In this document: positions 1 through 6,855 of the stretch, piece after piece | Numbering within the stretch: the first letter of the stretch is position 1 | Layout of the letters: the number at the start of each line of letters is the position of its first letter | Assembly: GCA_963771305.1 (NCBI GenBank) | Contig: CAVYTS010000022.1 | Span: forward strand, 228,607 to 292,606 | Origin: CAJCIT01 sp963771305 | GTDB taxonomy: Bacteria > Acidobacteriota > Terriglobia > Bryobacterales > Bryobacteraceae | Length of the DNA: 64,000 nt | Direction: 5' to 3' | Program-made: the position numbers and the translations under genes | The notes under the pieces: model-generated | Told to the model about the DNA's origin: nothing | Databases searched by the model: none | What the model saw: the letters and a program-made list of their open reading frames with translations, nothing else

Positions 1-719
1 AAGACCCGATGCGCGCTCCAGCCGCTGGTACCGCTTTCGCTTTCCGCATAGCCGTGCACCAGATAGTTCTCGTGGTTTGACCCAGCGACGTACCACAGCT
101 TCCACTTGCCATCGTGATAAATGAGATTTGGCTCGTAGACGCTGCCGTGTTCCCATTCTTCATTCGCCTCGAAGGCCGGTTCCAGCCGATCTTCCCATGC
201 GCGGCCGTTCCATTCCAGAAAGCCGATCGAGTATGGACCCCAGAGATGCTCCGCGGAGCCCGCGTAGTAGATCCGTTCCACCCAATCGCGCTTGGACGGA
301 CTCCATCCCCTCACATAAGACGGGCAGTGCCGCCCACCGTTCCCATCCCACGGCCCGCTCATGTCACGCCCTGCCAACGGCGTCAGCCATGCTGCTTCAC
401 CGCGACTAACGCTCCAACCGGTGGCCGCCAGTGGCGCTCCCTGAGGAAGTGACGCGCTGTAAAGACCGGTCGCTCCATGTCCATCAACTTGGCCCGCAAG
501 ATACATCCACCATTGCTCACAGCGCCGGACCACGGTTGCGTCCAGAAGTTCGGCGCCACCCGTTCCCGTAGCAGGATCACGAGGATCAAAGAGCTTTATC
601 TCAGTTCCTAATTGAGGGTTCTTGGACGGCAGCATCACCTCGATTATCGGCGATAGCTCGTGCAAACCCGTCTCATGACCAGCGCAAACAGCGGTTCCCC
701 GCCTGTCGTCGGCAAGGAT
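1..719 (-). CDS. Partial glycosidase-like five-bladed beta-propeller protein
   Basis: The minus strand is open from 719 to the left edge (about 239 codons); an in-frame TAA at 720-722 bounds it upstream and the C-terminus lies outside the window. The translation is rich in Trp/Gly propeller motifs: WWMYLAGQVDGHG, GLYSASLP, GWSVSRGE, GWSPSKRDWVERIYYAG, GPYSIGFLEWNG and YEPNLIYHDGKWKLWY. Such repeats are typical of the five-bladed propeller fold of GH43/GH32/GH130-type glycosidases, which act on plant or microbial polysaccharides. No start is convincing: the first in-frame ATG is around 630, inside a region that already looks like protein (EVMLPSKNPQLGTEIKLFDP), so the 5' end may be lost to a frameshift or truncation. 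Fold is fairly sure; family and substrate are not. Confidence 0.5.
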   Translation of the reverse strand, partial: MLADDRRGTAVCAGHETGLHELSPIIEVMLPSKNPQLGTEIKLFDPRDPATGTGGAELLDATVVRRCEQWWMYLAGQVDGHGATGLYSASLPQGAPLAATGWSVSRGEAAWLTPLAGRDMSGPWDGNGGRHCPSYVRGWSPSKRDWVERIYYAGSAEHLWGPYSIGFLEWNGRAWEDRLEPAFEANEEWEHGSVYEPNLIYHDGKWKLWYVAGSNHENYLVHGYAESESGTSGWSAHRV

Positions 720-722
720 TTA

Positions 723-1061
723 CCGACGTGCTCCGAAGCGCCATCGACCGCTCCGGGCGGAATACGCGTCACTCGGAGAGAGGTCTAGGCGGGGCCGGGT
801 GCCGCTTCCTGGTGAGAACAGGCCTTCCCACCGGCAACCCCGGTCGCTCTTCCCGAAGTGGTGCCGAATTCGGAACGATATGACGTGTTATCGGTAGTTT
901 GCCGGCTTCAGAATTCCGCCGATGTCTACGTTCTAAACGGCCAAGCGAGCGCGCCGGCCGGACACGATTTCGCTTCTGGCCGATTTCCGGGCGGTCGCTC
1001 AAGCCGGCGCACTTGGTCGCTCGAGCGCCAGGAACATCGGGTGCGTCCGTTCCTTAAGGCT
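723..1061. other. Intergenic, no gene recognised
   Basis: Short overlapping frames on both strands have low-complexity Arg/Pro-rich translations and no recognisable motif. A GTTATCGGTAG string at about 888-898 recurs at about 11,699-11,709, both in non-coding DNA. No RNA gene or clear promoter was seen. Confidence 0.4.
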
Positions 1062-1472
1062 TTAAGGTAATGATTTCCAGAACTCCTTTTCGTCCTTCTT
1101 TGATAGGCAAGTTTCGAAGTAGCGGAAGGCGTAATACATCCACGAGGGCTGATATTCGTTGCTCCACGTCTTGGGGTCGTCCCAATCGCCGTGCGTGATC
1201 TCGACTTCTTCCGGCCAGCCTCTCGCCTTCTTCAAGGCTCGCCAGAATACGGCTGAAAGGAGGAAGGCAGCCGCGCAATCGTCGTCACCCGCGACGGTGG
1301 TTCGTACTTCCTCTGGAAGGGAATTCAGTGCATCGTGCGCGCTGGCTAGAGTTGGCTTAATGAGAGGGGGTTCCATGTTGTTTAGGGAGCCAGGCTGCTG
1401 CTTCGAGCCCTCTGACGCCTCGAACAACGTCGAGAGGGCTGACCAGTAGGAGCAACAACTGTGGCTACCCAT
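1062..1472 (-). CDS. Hypothetical protein
   Basis: Up to 136 residues, not recognised. The C-terminal hundred residues look like real protein, acidic and aromatic (HGDWDDPKTWSNEYQPSW, YYAFRYFETCLSKKDEKEFW), probably a small soluble helical protein. The first about 32 residues are compositionally different, so translation may start at the internal ATG around 1376 (MEPPLIKPTL...). Neither start has a strong Shine-Dalgarno sequence. It stands alone between two gene-poor stretches in a region rich in broken genes, so it could be a remnant. Confidence 0.45.
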   Translation of the reverse strand: MGSHSCCSYWSALSTLFEASEGSKQQPGSLNNMEPPLIKPTLASAHDALNSLPEEVRTTVAGDDDCAAAFLLSAVFWRALKKARGWPEEVEITHGDWDDPKTWSNEYQPSWMYYAFRYFETCLSKKDEKEFWKSLP

Positions 1473-1861
1473 AACGTGGTACGAGTATGATTTGCTCGTG
1501 GATGCCGCCCAGTGCCGATGCCTGCTTCCGCAAATCTACCGAGAAATTGTGAGTGATTTTAGTGCGTCAAACAGAAGTGCGCTCCGACTCCTAAGCCAAT
1601 TTCGGGATAGCTGGCGCCGCGCGCGTTAATTTGTATTATCGGTAGCGCTTTTCACGCCCCGGATTCGGCTCTCGTCAGAAAGCCCTCGCGGTACTGGCGC
1701 GCCGCTGGTTGTCGCGCCGCTGGTGAATCGAAATCAGGGTTTCCGACACTTCGAAATCGAGAGCGTTCTTGGAACAGATGTTTGGTTGGAAGTTCCATCC
1801 ATTTGGCCAGGGCGCCGAGGGATGGTAACGGCTCCCGATAGTCTAGTAAGCCAAAATATGC
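1473..1861. other. Intergenic, no gene recognised
   Basis: No frame has a believable protein. At about 1641-1653 there is a GGTAGCGCTTTTC string resembling the LacI-family half-palindromes found between galK and the symporter at 21.7 kb, but no intact gene lies next to it. Confidence 0.35.
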
Positions 1862-2803
1862 TCAAATTAGCCCCCCCTCATCGTAGCCAATTCTCTCGAG
1901 CCCTCTTCGTGTCTCCCCATTCAGCTCATTGATAAAGTTTCTGAATCGAGGAACTTTTTCTTTGACAGCCAAATAGCGATGGGGCGTGGTTCTCGGAGGT
2001 TCGATGCATAAACGGCTCAAATCAAGATCAGGTGAAATGACTTCAACGATTTTAGAAAACTCTTTCGGGGGATCGATCATGAAGTCCTCAAGCCGCAATG
2101 TGAGCGTAGCGGATTGGAGAAAAAGCTCAGTTTCCTCGACAAATTCCGCGAACGATAGAAATCGCGGTCCTGGCTCGGCCGCAAAAAAATCGGGGTCGCC
2201 TTTGGCAAAGGCCTCGAATTCACCAAAGTTCGTCTCCAAATCGGCACATAGATCGTCTGTGCTCTTACAAACCTCCGAAATACCAAGGATCATCCGGTTG
2301 TCGCGAAGGAGCGTCCGCCACCAAACTCAGTTTGTGAGCAACGAATCAAGGGGATGACGATAGATGAAAATCAAGTCAGCAGATCCCGACTTCACTGCGT
2401 CTAATATACGGCTGGTTACCTCTGGCTGATACTGAAGGCGAGAAACATGCTTCATTGTCGTATGGCCGCTGTAGATCATCGATGTCGGACTCGGATGGAA
2501 GCGGATCGTGTCCTTCAAGTAATTCGCCCGCTCTCCAATGTTCTTCAGCAGTAGTACATTGATGTACCAACGTCCGGTGCCGAAGAGTCCAATGACATAA
2601 GCTGTTCTGTCGTTCCCCACATGAGGGACTCTCCAGCCCCACTTGAACAAACGGTAGCGAACGTGCCATCGGGTTATTCGCAGTTGGTTGCGAGGGGACT
2701 TTCGGGCAAATTTGATCAGCTTGCGAAGCATCTGCATCCGGCTCGACAGATCCAATGATGACGTAGTTTGGTGTTGTATTTGCTTCGGCAGCCTCGTTGT
2801 CAT
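1862..2803 (-). pseudogene. Sulfotransferase-family gene interrupted by an in-frame TGA
   Basis: Two same-frame pieces, 2327-2803 (N-terminal, 158 aa) and 1862-2293 (C-terminal, 143 aa), form one protein of about 313 residues separated only by a TGA. The N-terminal piece has the phosphosulfate-loop-like segment YVIGLFGTGRWYINVLL. Its end reads FIYRHPLDSLLTN, the 3'-phosphate-binding region of PAPS-dependent sulfotransferases; after the TGA the frame resumes with VWWRTLLRDN, a natural continuation. A TGG-to-TGA change would explain it. The C-terminal piece keeps the usual late motifs (LRLEDFMIDPPKEF, then a basic stretch before a helical tail). The family moves sulfate from PAPS to sugars or small molecules. 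Either a recent nonsense mutation or a base error; no frameshift is needed to join the halves. Confidence 0.72.
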
Positions 2804-3013
2804 CCGGCTCGGTCCCTCTTGCCTTCAGCTGGTTAGGATAGAGCACCGGGCTCTAGCCAGGATACGGACTGGTTTGGCGGGGGATATTGAGTTGTGAGAA
2901 GCACAGGTTCGGACGACGGAAACCAGCCTAATATGAATGAACCATTCACACTACTCAGAAGGGAACATTCCGGAACACCGCTTGCTATTCTTGCGGTGAA
3001 TCCCAGGACTCCC

Positions 3014-3766
3014 ATGCGAATGCAAATTACGATTCTTTGTGCACTCACGGCGGCGAGCTTGTTCGCACAGGAAGGATCGGAACACGCGCCTGCACAAACA
3101 ACCGCACCGCTGTCCCACGTGAGTAAACAGGAGTTGGCTCTCGATCGCGATCCCGCTGACCTCAAGGTTTACCGTGAAGCGAACGCGAAACTGCCTCCTC
3201 CGGCAACCGGAGAGAATCGCGTGGTTTTCATGGGGGATTCGATTACCGAAGGTTGGGGCCATAGCTTCGACGCGCTGTTTCCCGCCAAGCCGTATGTCTG
3301 CCGCGGCATCAGTGGGGAAACTACTCAGCAGATGCTCATTCGCTTTCGACCCGATGTTATCGCGCTGCAACCTAAAGTGGTTGTCATTCTGGCCGGCACG
3401 AACGATATCGCCGGCAACGGCGGCCTGTCGACGCAAGAGATGATCGAAGGCAACATTGCTTCAATGATCGACTTGGCCCAGTTTCACAAAATCCGCGTGG
3501 TTTTGGTCTCCGTGTTGCCCGCCTATGACTACCGGTGGCAGCCCGGCATGGAACCGGCTGAAAAAATCGTCGCGCTGAACGCGTGGTTGAAAGGGTATGC
3601 CGCCGCGCGCTCAGTCGTGTATGTGGATTGTCACACACCCATGTCGGATGAAAAGCATGCCATGAAGAAGGAGCTGAGCCCCGATGGAGTACACCCGAAC
3701 GCTGCCGGCTTCGCATTGATGAGCCCGCTGGTCGAAGCCGGGATAGCGCTGGCACTCAAACAGTAG
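3014..3766 (+). CDS. Exported SGNH/GDSL hydrolase
   Basis: About 250 residues from the chosen ATG at 3014, which begins a signal peptide (MRMQITILCALTAASLFA); an upstream in-frame ATG at 2894 would add 40 unlikely residues. The SGNH blocks are all present: GDSITEGWG around residues 74-82 with the nucleophile Ser76, the block II Gly in RGISGET, GTND at 128-131 and DGVH at 224-227 supplying catalytic Asp and His. The family includes carbohydrate and acyl esterases that deacetylate cell-wall or plant polysaccharides, often beside glycosidases, in line with the propeller fragment at the left edge. Secreted or periplasmic. Substrate cannot be told from sequence. Confidence 0.85.
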   Translation: MRMQITILCALTAASLFAQEGSEHAPAQTTAPLSHVSKQELALDRDPADLKVYREANAKLPPPATGENRVVFMGDSITEGWGHSFDALFPAKPYVCRGISGETTQQMLIRFRPDVIALQPKVVVILAGTNDIAGNGGLSTQEMIEGNIASMIDLAQFHKIRVVLVSVLPAYDYRWQPGMEPAEKIVALNAWLKGYAAARSVVYVDCHTPMSDEKHAMKKELSPDGVHPNAAGFALMSPLVEAGIALALKQ

Positions 3767-3929
3767 CGTCCGTCTGGGGCCAACCCATGGGATGAATGTG
3801 CGCAGAGGAGGAGGCTCGATATAAACGTGGGAGAGCCGCGTAGCGCACAATCAAATCATTGCTGATTGGCAGACTCGGTTGCGGCTAGGCGCATGGGCCG
3901 GTTAAGGACCCTTTGAGAGGGCCCGCCGT

Positions 3930-4150
3930 TCAGAAGACCGGCCTCAGGACCATGCGGCCGTACGCGATGAACGCCATGAGGAGACCTAGCACGCCGCTTA
4001 AGATGATGGCCTTGATCTCGCCGCACTTGGCGTGCACCCACACGAACACGAGGCTCTCGATTGTGAGGACCGTGGCGGCCACCACCGTGAGCGCCGGATG
4101 CCAGTGGAGGGCGGCGGGGACGATCAGCCCGACCGTGCAGACGAGTTCGA
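3930..4150 (-). pseudogene. C-terminal remnant of a DoxX-like membrane protein
   Basis: A minus-strand frame ending at TGA 3930-3932 reads VELVCTVGLIVPAALHWHPA, then TVVAATVLTIESLVFVWVHA and GVLGLLMAFIAYGRMVLRPVF. This matches the last two or three membrane helices of DoxX-family proteins (GLIVPA...AYGRxVL). The frame stops making sense upstream of about 4150, and there is no N-terminal half or start codon, so it is a truncated relic. It was found by reading the strand rather than as a complete ORF. Confidence 0.55.
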
Positions 4151-4843
4151 CCCGTGGCGCAGGACGGCCAATTCGTCTATCTCGAAGGAGGCGACATTCG
4201 GCCTCGGCTATGCTGTCGAGGGCCCACTTTACATCTACAAAGCTGATCCCAAGACTCTTCAGCCGGCCGGAGCCACGGACTTCATCAACACCGGTCTCGA
4301 ATACGGGAACCCCCCGGTGATTAATGGCGCCGTTCCCGTCGCCGCGGGTTCATATGTCTTCGTTGGCTGCGCCAATGCCCAGACAGGCTCTGAGATTAGG
4401 TTCTGCGCGACACTATATCCGACCGTTTTTGATCTTCCGAACCAGGAGCCCGGTGCGGCCGCCGGCGACGTTGCCATTGCGGGGTCGTTCGCGCGCTCCT
4501 CGATCAGTTGCCGCAGGCCGCGCCCGATCATCGAGTACCGCGATTCGCTTCAAGCTTCGAAGCGATTTCAAGGTCGATCAGCCGGACCGCCTTGTCTGCA
4601 GCCTTCGACTGAAGGTCTTCGAATCGTCGACGGACGTCAACACGCTTAAACATCCGGTCGAAAAAAGAAGTGTGCCGCTAACAGTGTTTTCCTCACTCTT
4701 GAGAGCCAGAAATCGCCACTGATCGTCCCTCGCTGAATCCGGGTCAGCACGAAGTTTCGGACAGCGAAAGGTGTTTTCACAAGGGCTTGACCCGTCGTGG
4801 TTCGAAGCTGGATAGCTACTGGTAATTCCCGACTACAGCCAAC
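4151..4843 (+). other. Gene-poor stretch with an unrecognised coding relic
   Basis: Around 4190-4490 one plus-strand frame gives ordered-looking sequence (FGLGYAVEGPLYIYKADPKT, INGAVPVAAGSYVFVGCANA) that could be a fragment of a secreted or beta-rich protein. Its beginning runs antisense over the DoxX relic and its end degenerates. It has no credible start, so it is described as a probable remnant, not a gene. The remaining 350 bases hold nothing recognised apart from the promoter at the right end. Confidence 0.3.
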
Positions 4844-4845
4844 TA

Positions 4846-4873
4846 TTGACACACAATTATGCTTGATGATAGT
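4846..4873 (+). promoter_or_regulatory. Sigma70-type promoter for the lanthipeptide-like operon
   Basis: TTGACA at 4846-4851 is a perfect -35 box. A 16-base AT-rich spacer leads to GATAGT at 4868-4873 as a 4/6 match to the -10 box (ATAGTC or TAGTCT give 17-18 base spacers). Transcription would start about 105 bases before the ATG at 4984. No operator palindrome was seen. It is the only strong promoter-like sequence ahead of the three following genes. Confidence 0.5.
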
Positions 4874-4983
4874 CTACTCCCGCATACGCGGAAGTTTGGG
4901 CCGTTGCTCAGCAGTTCTTGTCACGGCCTTGGGCAGTCGTTTCCAACCCGGTGAGGCTTGATCACCGCCTCGGGAGGCCCAGT

Positions 4984-5682
4984 ATGGCTGCATTTAAGAT
5001 CCGAGATTTGATGGTCGCTCTTCGGCCCGGACTTGAAACACCAAAACGTCCGAAGCCGCTCGACATTTGTGACATTACGTGTGAGGAAGACTTCGCCGGT
5101 GATAGCGACGGCGGAGGCGGAGGCTGCGATGAGTGCACCGACACCTGCGGCGATACGTGTGGTGATTGCACGGAAACGTGCGGTGGATGCACGGCCGATA
5201 CCTGCGGCTGCACGGATACTTGCGGCTGCAGCGGCTGCACGGATACTTGCGGCTGCACGCAAACCTGCGGCTGCACCCAGACCTGTGGCTGCACGAAGAC
5301 CTGTGGCTGTACCGTAACCTGCAAAGCTTGCACACATGGTTGTACCCAGACTTGTGCGCGCCACAGTATTTGCATCAGGGGAACTTGTATCGTGGGCACC
5401 TGCGTCAACGCTACGTGCGGTGCTTCACTGAAGCTACCGGCTCCAGTTTCAACTTTGAACACGCGGGCGCTGGCGCGCCTGAAGTCGCAACTGCGCACGG
5501 CCATGCAGCAGGTGAACCGGCGTGAGCAGGCCCTAGCGGCTCAAATGGAGCAGAATGCCGTCGATCCGCAGACTGTGGAACAGGTTGACGCGCTCGAAAC
5601 CAAACTAAAGGAAGCGTTGGAGGAATTGCGCACACGGCGGGCACAGTTGAACAAAAAGGGCGAGGGTAAAGAATCGAAGTAG
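4984..5682 (+). CDS. Cys/Thr-rich repeat protein, candidate lanthipeptide-type precursor
   Basis: 232 residues from ATG 4984, chosen because GGGAGG at 4972-4977 is a good ribosome-binding site; an in-frame ATG at 4918 lacks one. Three zones are visible. Residues 1-45 are a leader-like segment (MAAFKIRDLMVALRPGL..., then acidic with a GGGGG run). Residues about 46-130 hold most of about 30 cysteines in a hexad pattern C-T-x-T-C-G (x = D, Q, K, V), so each Cys has Thr neighbours. Residues about 145-232 are Cys-free, charged and predicted helical or coiled-coil. The next two genes encode a putative lyase and a kinase-LanC protein, whose family chemistry (Thr phosphorylation, elimination, thioether closure with Cys) fits this composition. 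It is far longer than ordinary precursors. Alternatives: a structural or metal-binding Cys-rich protein. Confidence 0.7.
   Translation: MAAFKIRDLMVALRPGLETPKRPKPLDICDITCEEDFAGDSDGGGGGCDECTDTCGDTCGDCTETCGGCTADTCGCTDTCGCSGCTDTCGCTQTCGCTQTCGCTKTCGCTVTCKACTHGCTQTCARHSICIRGTCIVGTCVNATCGASLKLPAPVSTLNTRALARLKSQLRTAMQQVNRREQALAAQMEQNAVDPQTVEQVDALETKLKEALEELRTRRAQLNKKGEGKESK
5161..5345 (+). repeat. In-frame minisatellite coding C-T-x-T-C-G hexads
   Basis: Imperfect tandem units of 18 bases (TGCGGCTGCAC followed by variable bases and ACCTG/ACTTG), with some shorter units, run in frame inside the candidate precursor. Unit differences fall mainly at the x codon (GAT, CAA, CAG, AAG, GTA), so Cys, Thr and Gly are kept while x varies. 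Such arrays expand and contract easily, so copy number should differ among relatives. Confidence 0.75.
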
Positions 5683-5697
5683 GACTCCGGTTTTGAG

Positions 5698-6855
5698 ATG
5701 ATCGATCTTAGTAAGACAAAGCTTCGATCAAATCCGTTGCTCCGGCTAGTCCCTTTCGACCGCATCGAGGCGCGGGAACGGAAGACTTTTGAGAAGTTGG
5801 CTGACGAAGGCAACTTCTACGGTCTTCTAATGCCGCCTACCTCGTCGGCCCTGCCCATCAAATCGGTTTCGCGCGACGCGGCGCTGCTCTTTCTCACCCT
5901 GCATGAGCCGGCGTGCGTCCCGCACCTGCTGGCGACCCTTTTTGATTCGGGACATCAGGACCGCATCCGTGAACTGGTGCTAGATGGGGTTTTCGAGGTT
6001 GAGCAGGATGGACGATTTGTCTCGGGGGCAGCCGCGCTCGAACTGTGGCAAGCGGAGGGCGACGCTCTTTCAGTTGGGAGAACCGCCCAGCTTTCGGCAA
6101 GCGCCATAACCTATGCCGCTGCTCTGGACGGCATGCAGGTCCCGGAAATCGCCGCGCGGCTCTACATGTACAACCGCGCGCCGGCCAACCCTGCGGTGCA
6201 GCGGCGTTTCGCTGACGATGAGAGTCTGATGAGTTTCCTTGCTGACGGAACAGCGGTGGGCAAGCAGCTCGAGTCGGCCTGGGTACGCGAAAGCGTTCAT
6301 GGCGCTTGGCTCATGTGGCGTCGGACCGATGTTCCCGCGGACTCAAAGTTCAAGCTGTACATGAGCCCGGTGCTGAGCCACCTTCCTCAGGCGTTTCAGG
6401 CGGCGGTCGACTCCCTCGCAAAGGTGAAGTGTGCTCAGTTCAAGATCGGACGGACAGCGTTCGGGCTATTGCGCCCCGACAAGTTCGTTGCTTATTTTTT
6501 CAGTTTGGAACAACTGCAGGAAGCCGCAGAACTGATACGTGCGTCGGCGTCTGGCATTGTGGCACAGGGCGTGCCGTTCACCGCCGGCATCGATCGCGAT
6601 GGTTTGCTTTCGTGGGGCATGGATCCGCCGCCCCTTGATCAGGTCCTCCGTTCCCAGCAGCACCAAAGCTGGCGTCAGTGGGTCGCTGAACGGCTGGCTG
6701 TATATACCGTCGCGGCAAAGGAAGGCGTGCCAGATGAAGACGTGCACGGCTTCGTATTGCAACGTGTCCGTCTGGACGGCATCGACACAACTACCTGGAG
6801 TCCAAACCTAGCCATCTGGCGTGGTTGGAGTGACAGTTCCGGGCAAGCCGCGTGA
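5698..6855 (+). CDS. PqqD-like plus HopA1-like protein, putative phospho-Ser/Thr lyase
   Basis: 385 residues, starting 15 bases after the precursor stop. The N-terminal about 125 residues (FYGLLMPPTSS..., SRDAALLFLTLHEP, RIRELVLDGVFEVEQDGRFV) look like a PqqD-type winged helix that could bind a leader peptide. Residues about 215-340 match the HopA1/LanKC-lyase pattern: KLYMSPVLSHLP, a Lys/Arg-rich strand AQFKIGRTAFGLLRPDKFVAYF, then GVPFTAGIDRDGLLSWGMDPP and an alpha tail. HopA1-type lyases remove phosphate from phospho-Thr/Ser by beta-elimination; class V lanthipeptide systems use a stand-alone one (LxmY). The gene overlaps the kinase-cyclase gene by four bases (GTGA). The HopA1 relationship rests on motif pattern only. 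Confidence 0.6.
   Translation: MIDLSKTKLRSNPLLRLVPFDRIEARERKTFEKLADEGNFYGLLMPPTSSALPIKSVSRDAALLFLTLHEPACVPHLLATLFDSGHQDRIRELVLDGVFEVEQDGRFVSGAAALELWQAEGDALSVGRTAQLSASAITYAAALDGMQVPEIAARLYMYNRAPANPAVQRRFADDESLMSFLADGTAVGKQLESAWVRESVHGAWLMWRRTDVPADSKFKLYMSPVLSHLPQAFQAAVDSLAKVKCAQFKIGRTAFGLLRPDKFVAYFFSLEQLQEAAELIRASASGIVAQGVPFTAGIDRDGLLSWGMDPPPLDQVLRSQQHQSWRQWVAERLAVYTVAAKEGVPDEDVHGFVLQRVRLDGIDTTTWSPNLAIWRGWSDSSGQAA

Noticed and set aside
2328..2330. Selenocysteine at the TGA inside the sulfotransferase
   Set aside because: No SECIS-like hairpin follows, the family has no catalytic Cys/Sec there, and Trp fits the flanking sequence (LLTN-W-VWW).
5161..5345. CRISPR array
   Set aside because: Units are about 18 bases, directly abutting, in frame and protein-coding; there are no spacers.
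4921..5364. Ala-rich antisense ORFs opposite the Cys-repeat gene
   Set aside because: They mirror the repeat and have no ribosome-binding site; the plus strand has a promoter, a good Shine-Dalgarno site and an operon.
4984..5682. Multihaem cytochrome or metallothionein
   Set aside because: No CxxCH motifs occur. The regular Thr beside each Cys and the maturase-like neighbours fit a RiPP substrate better, although metal binding is not excluded.
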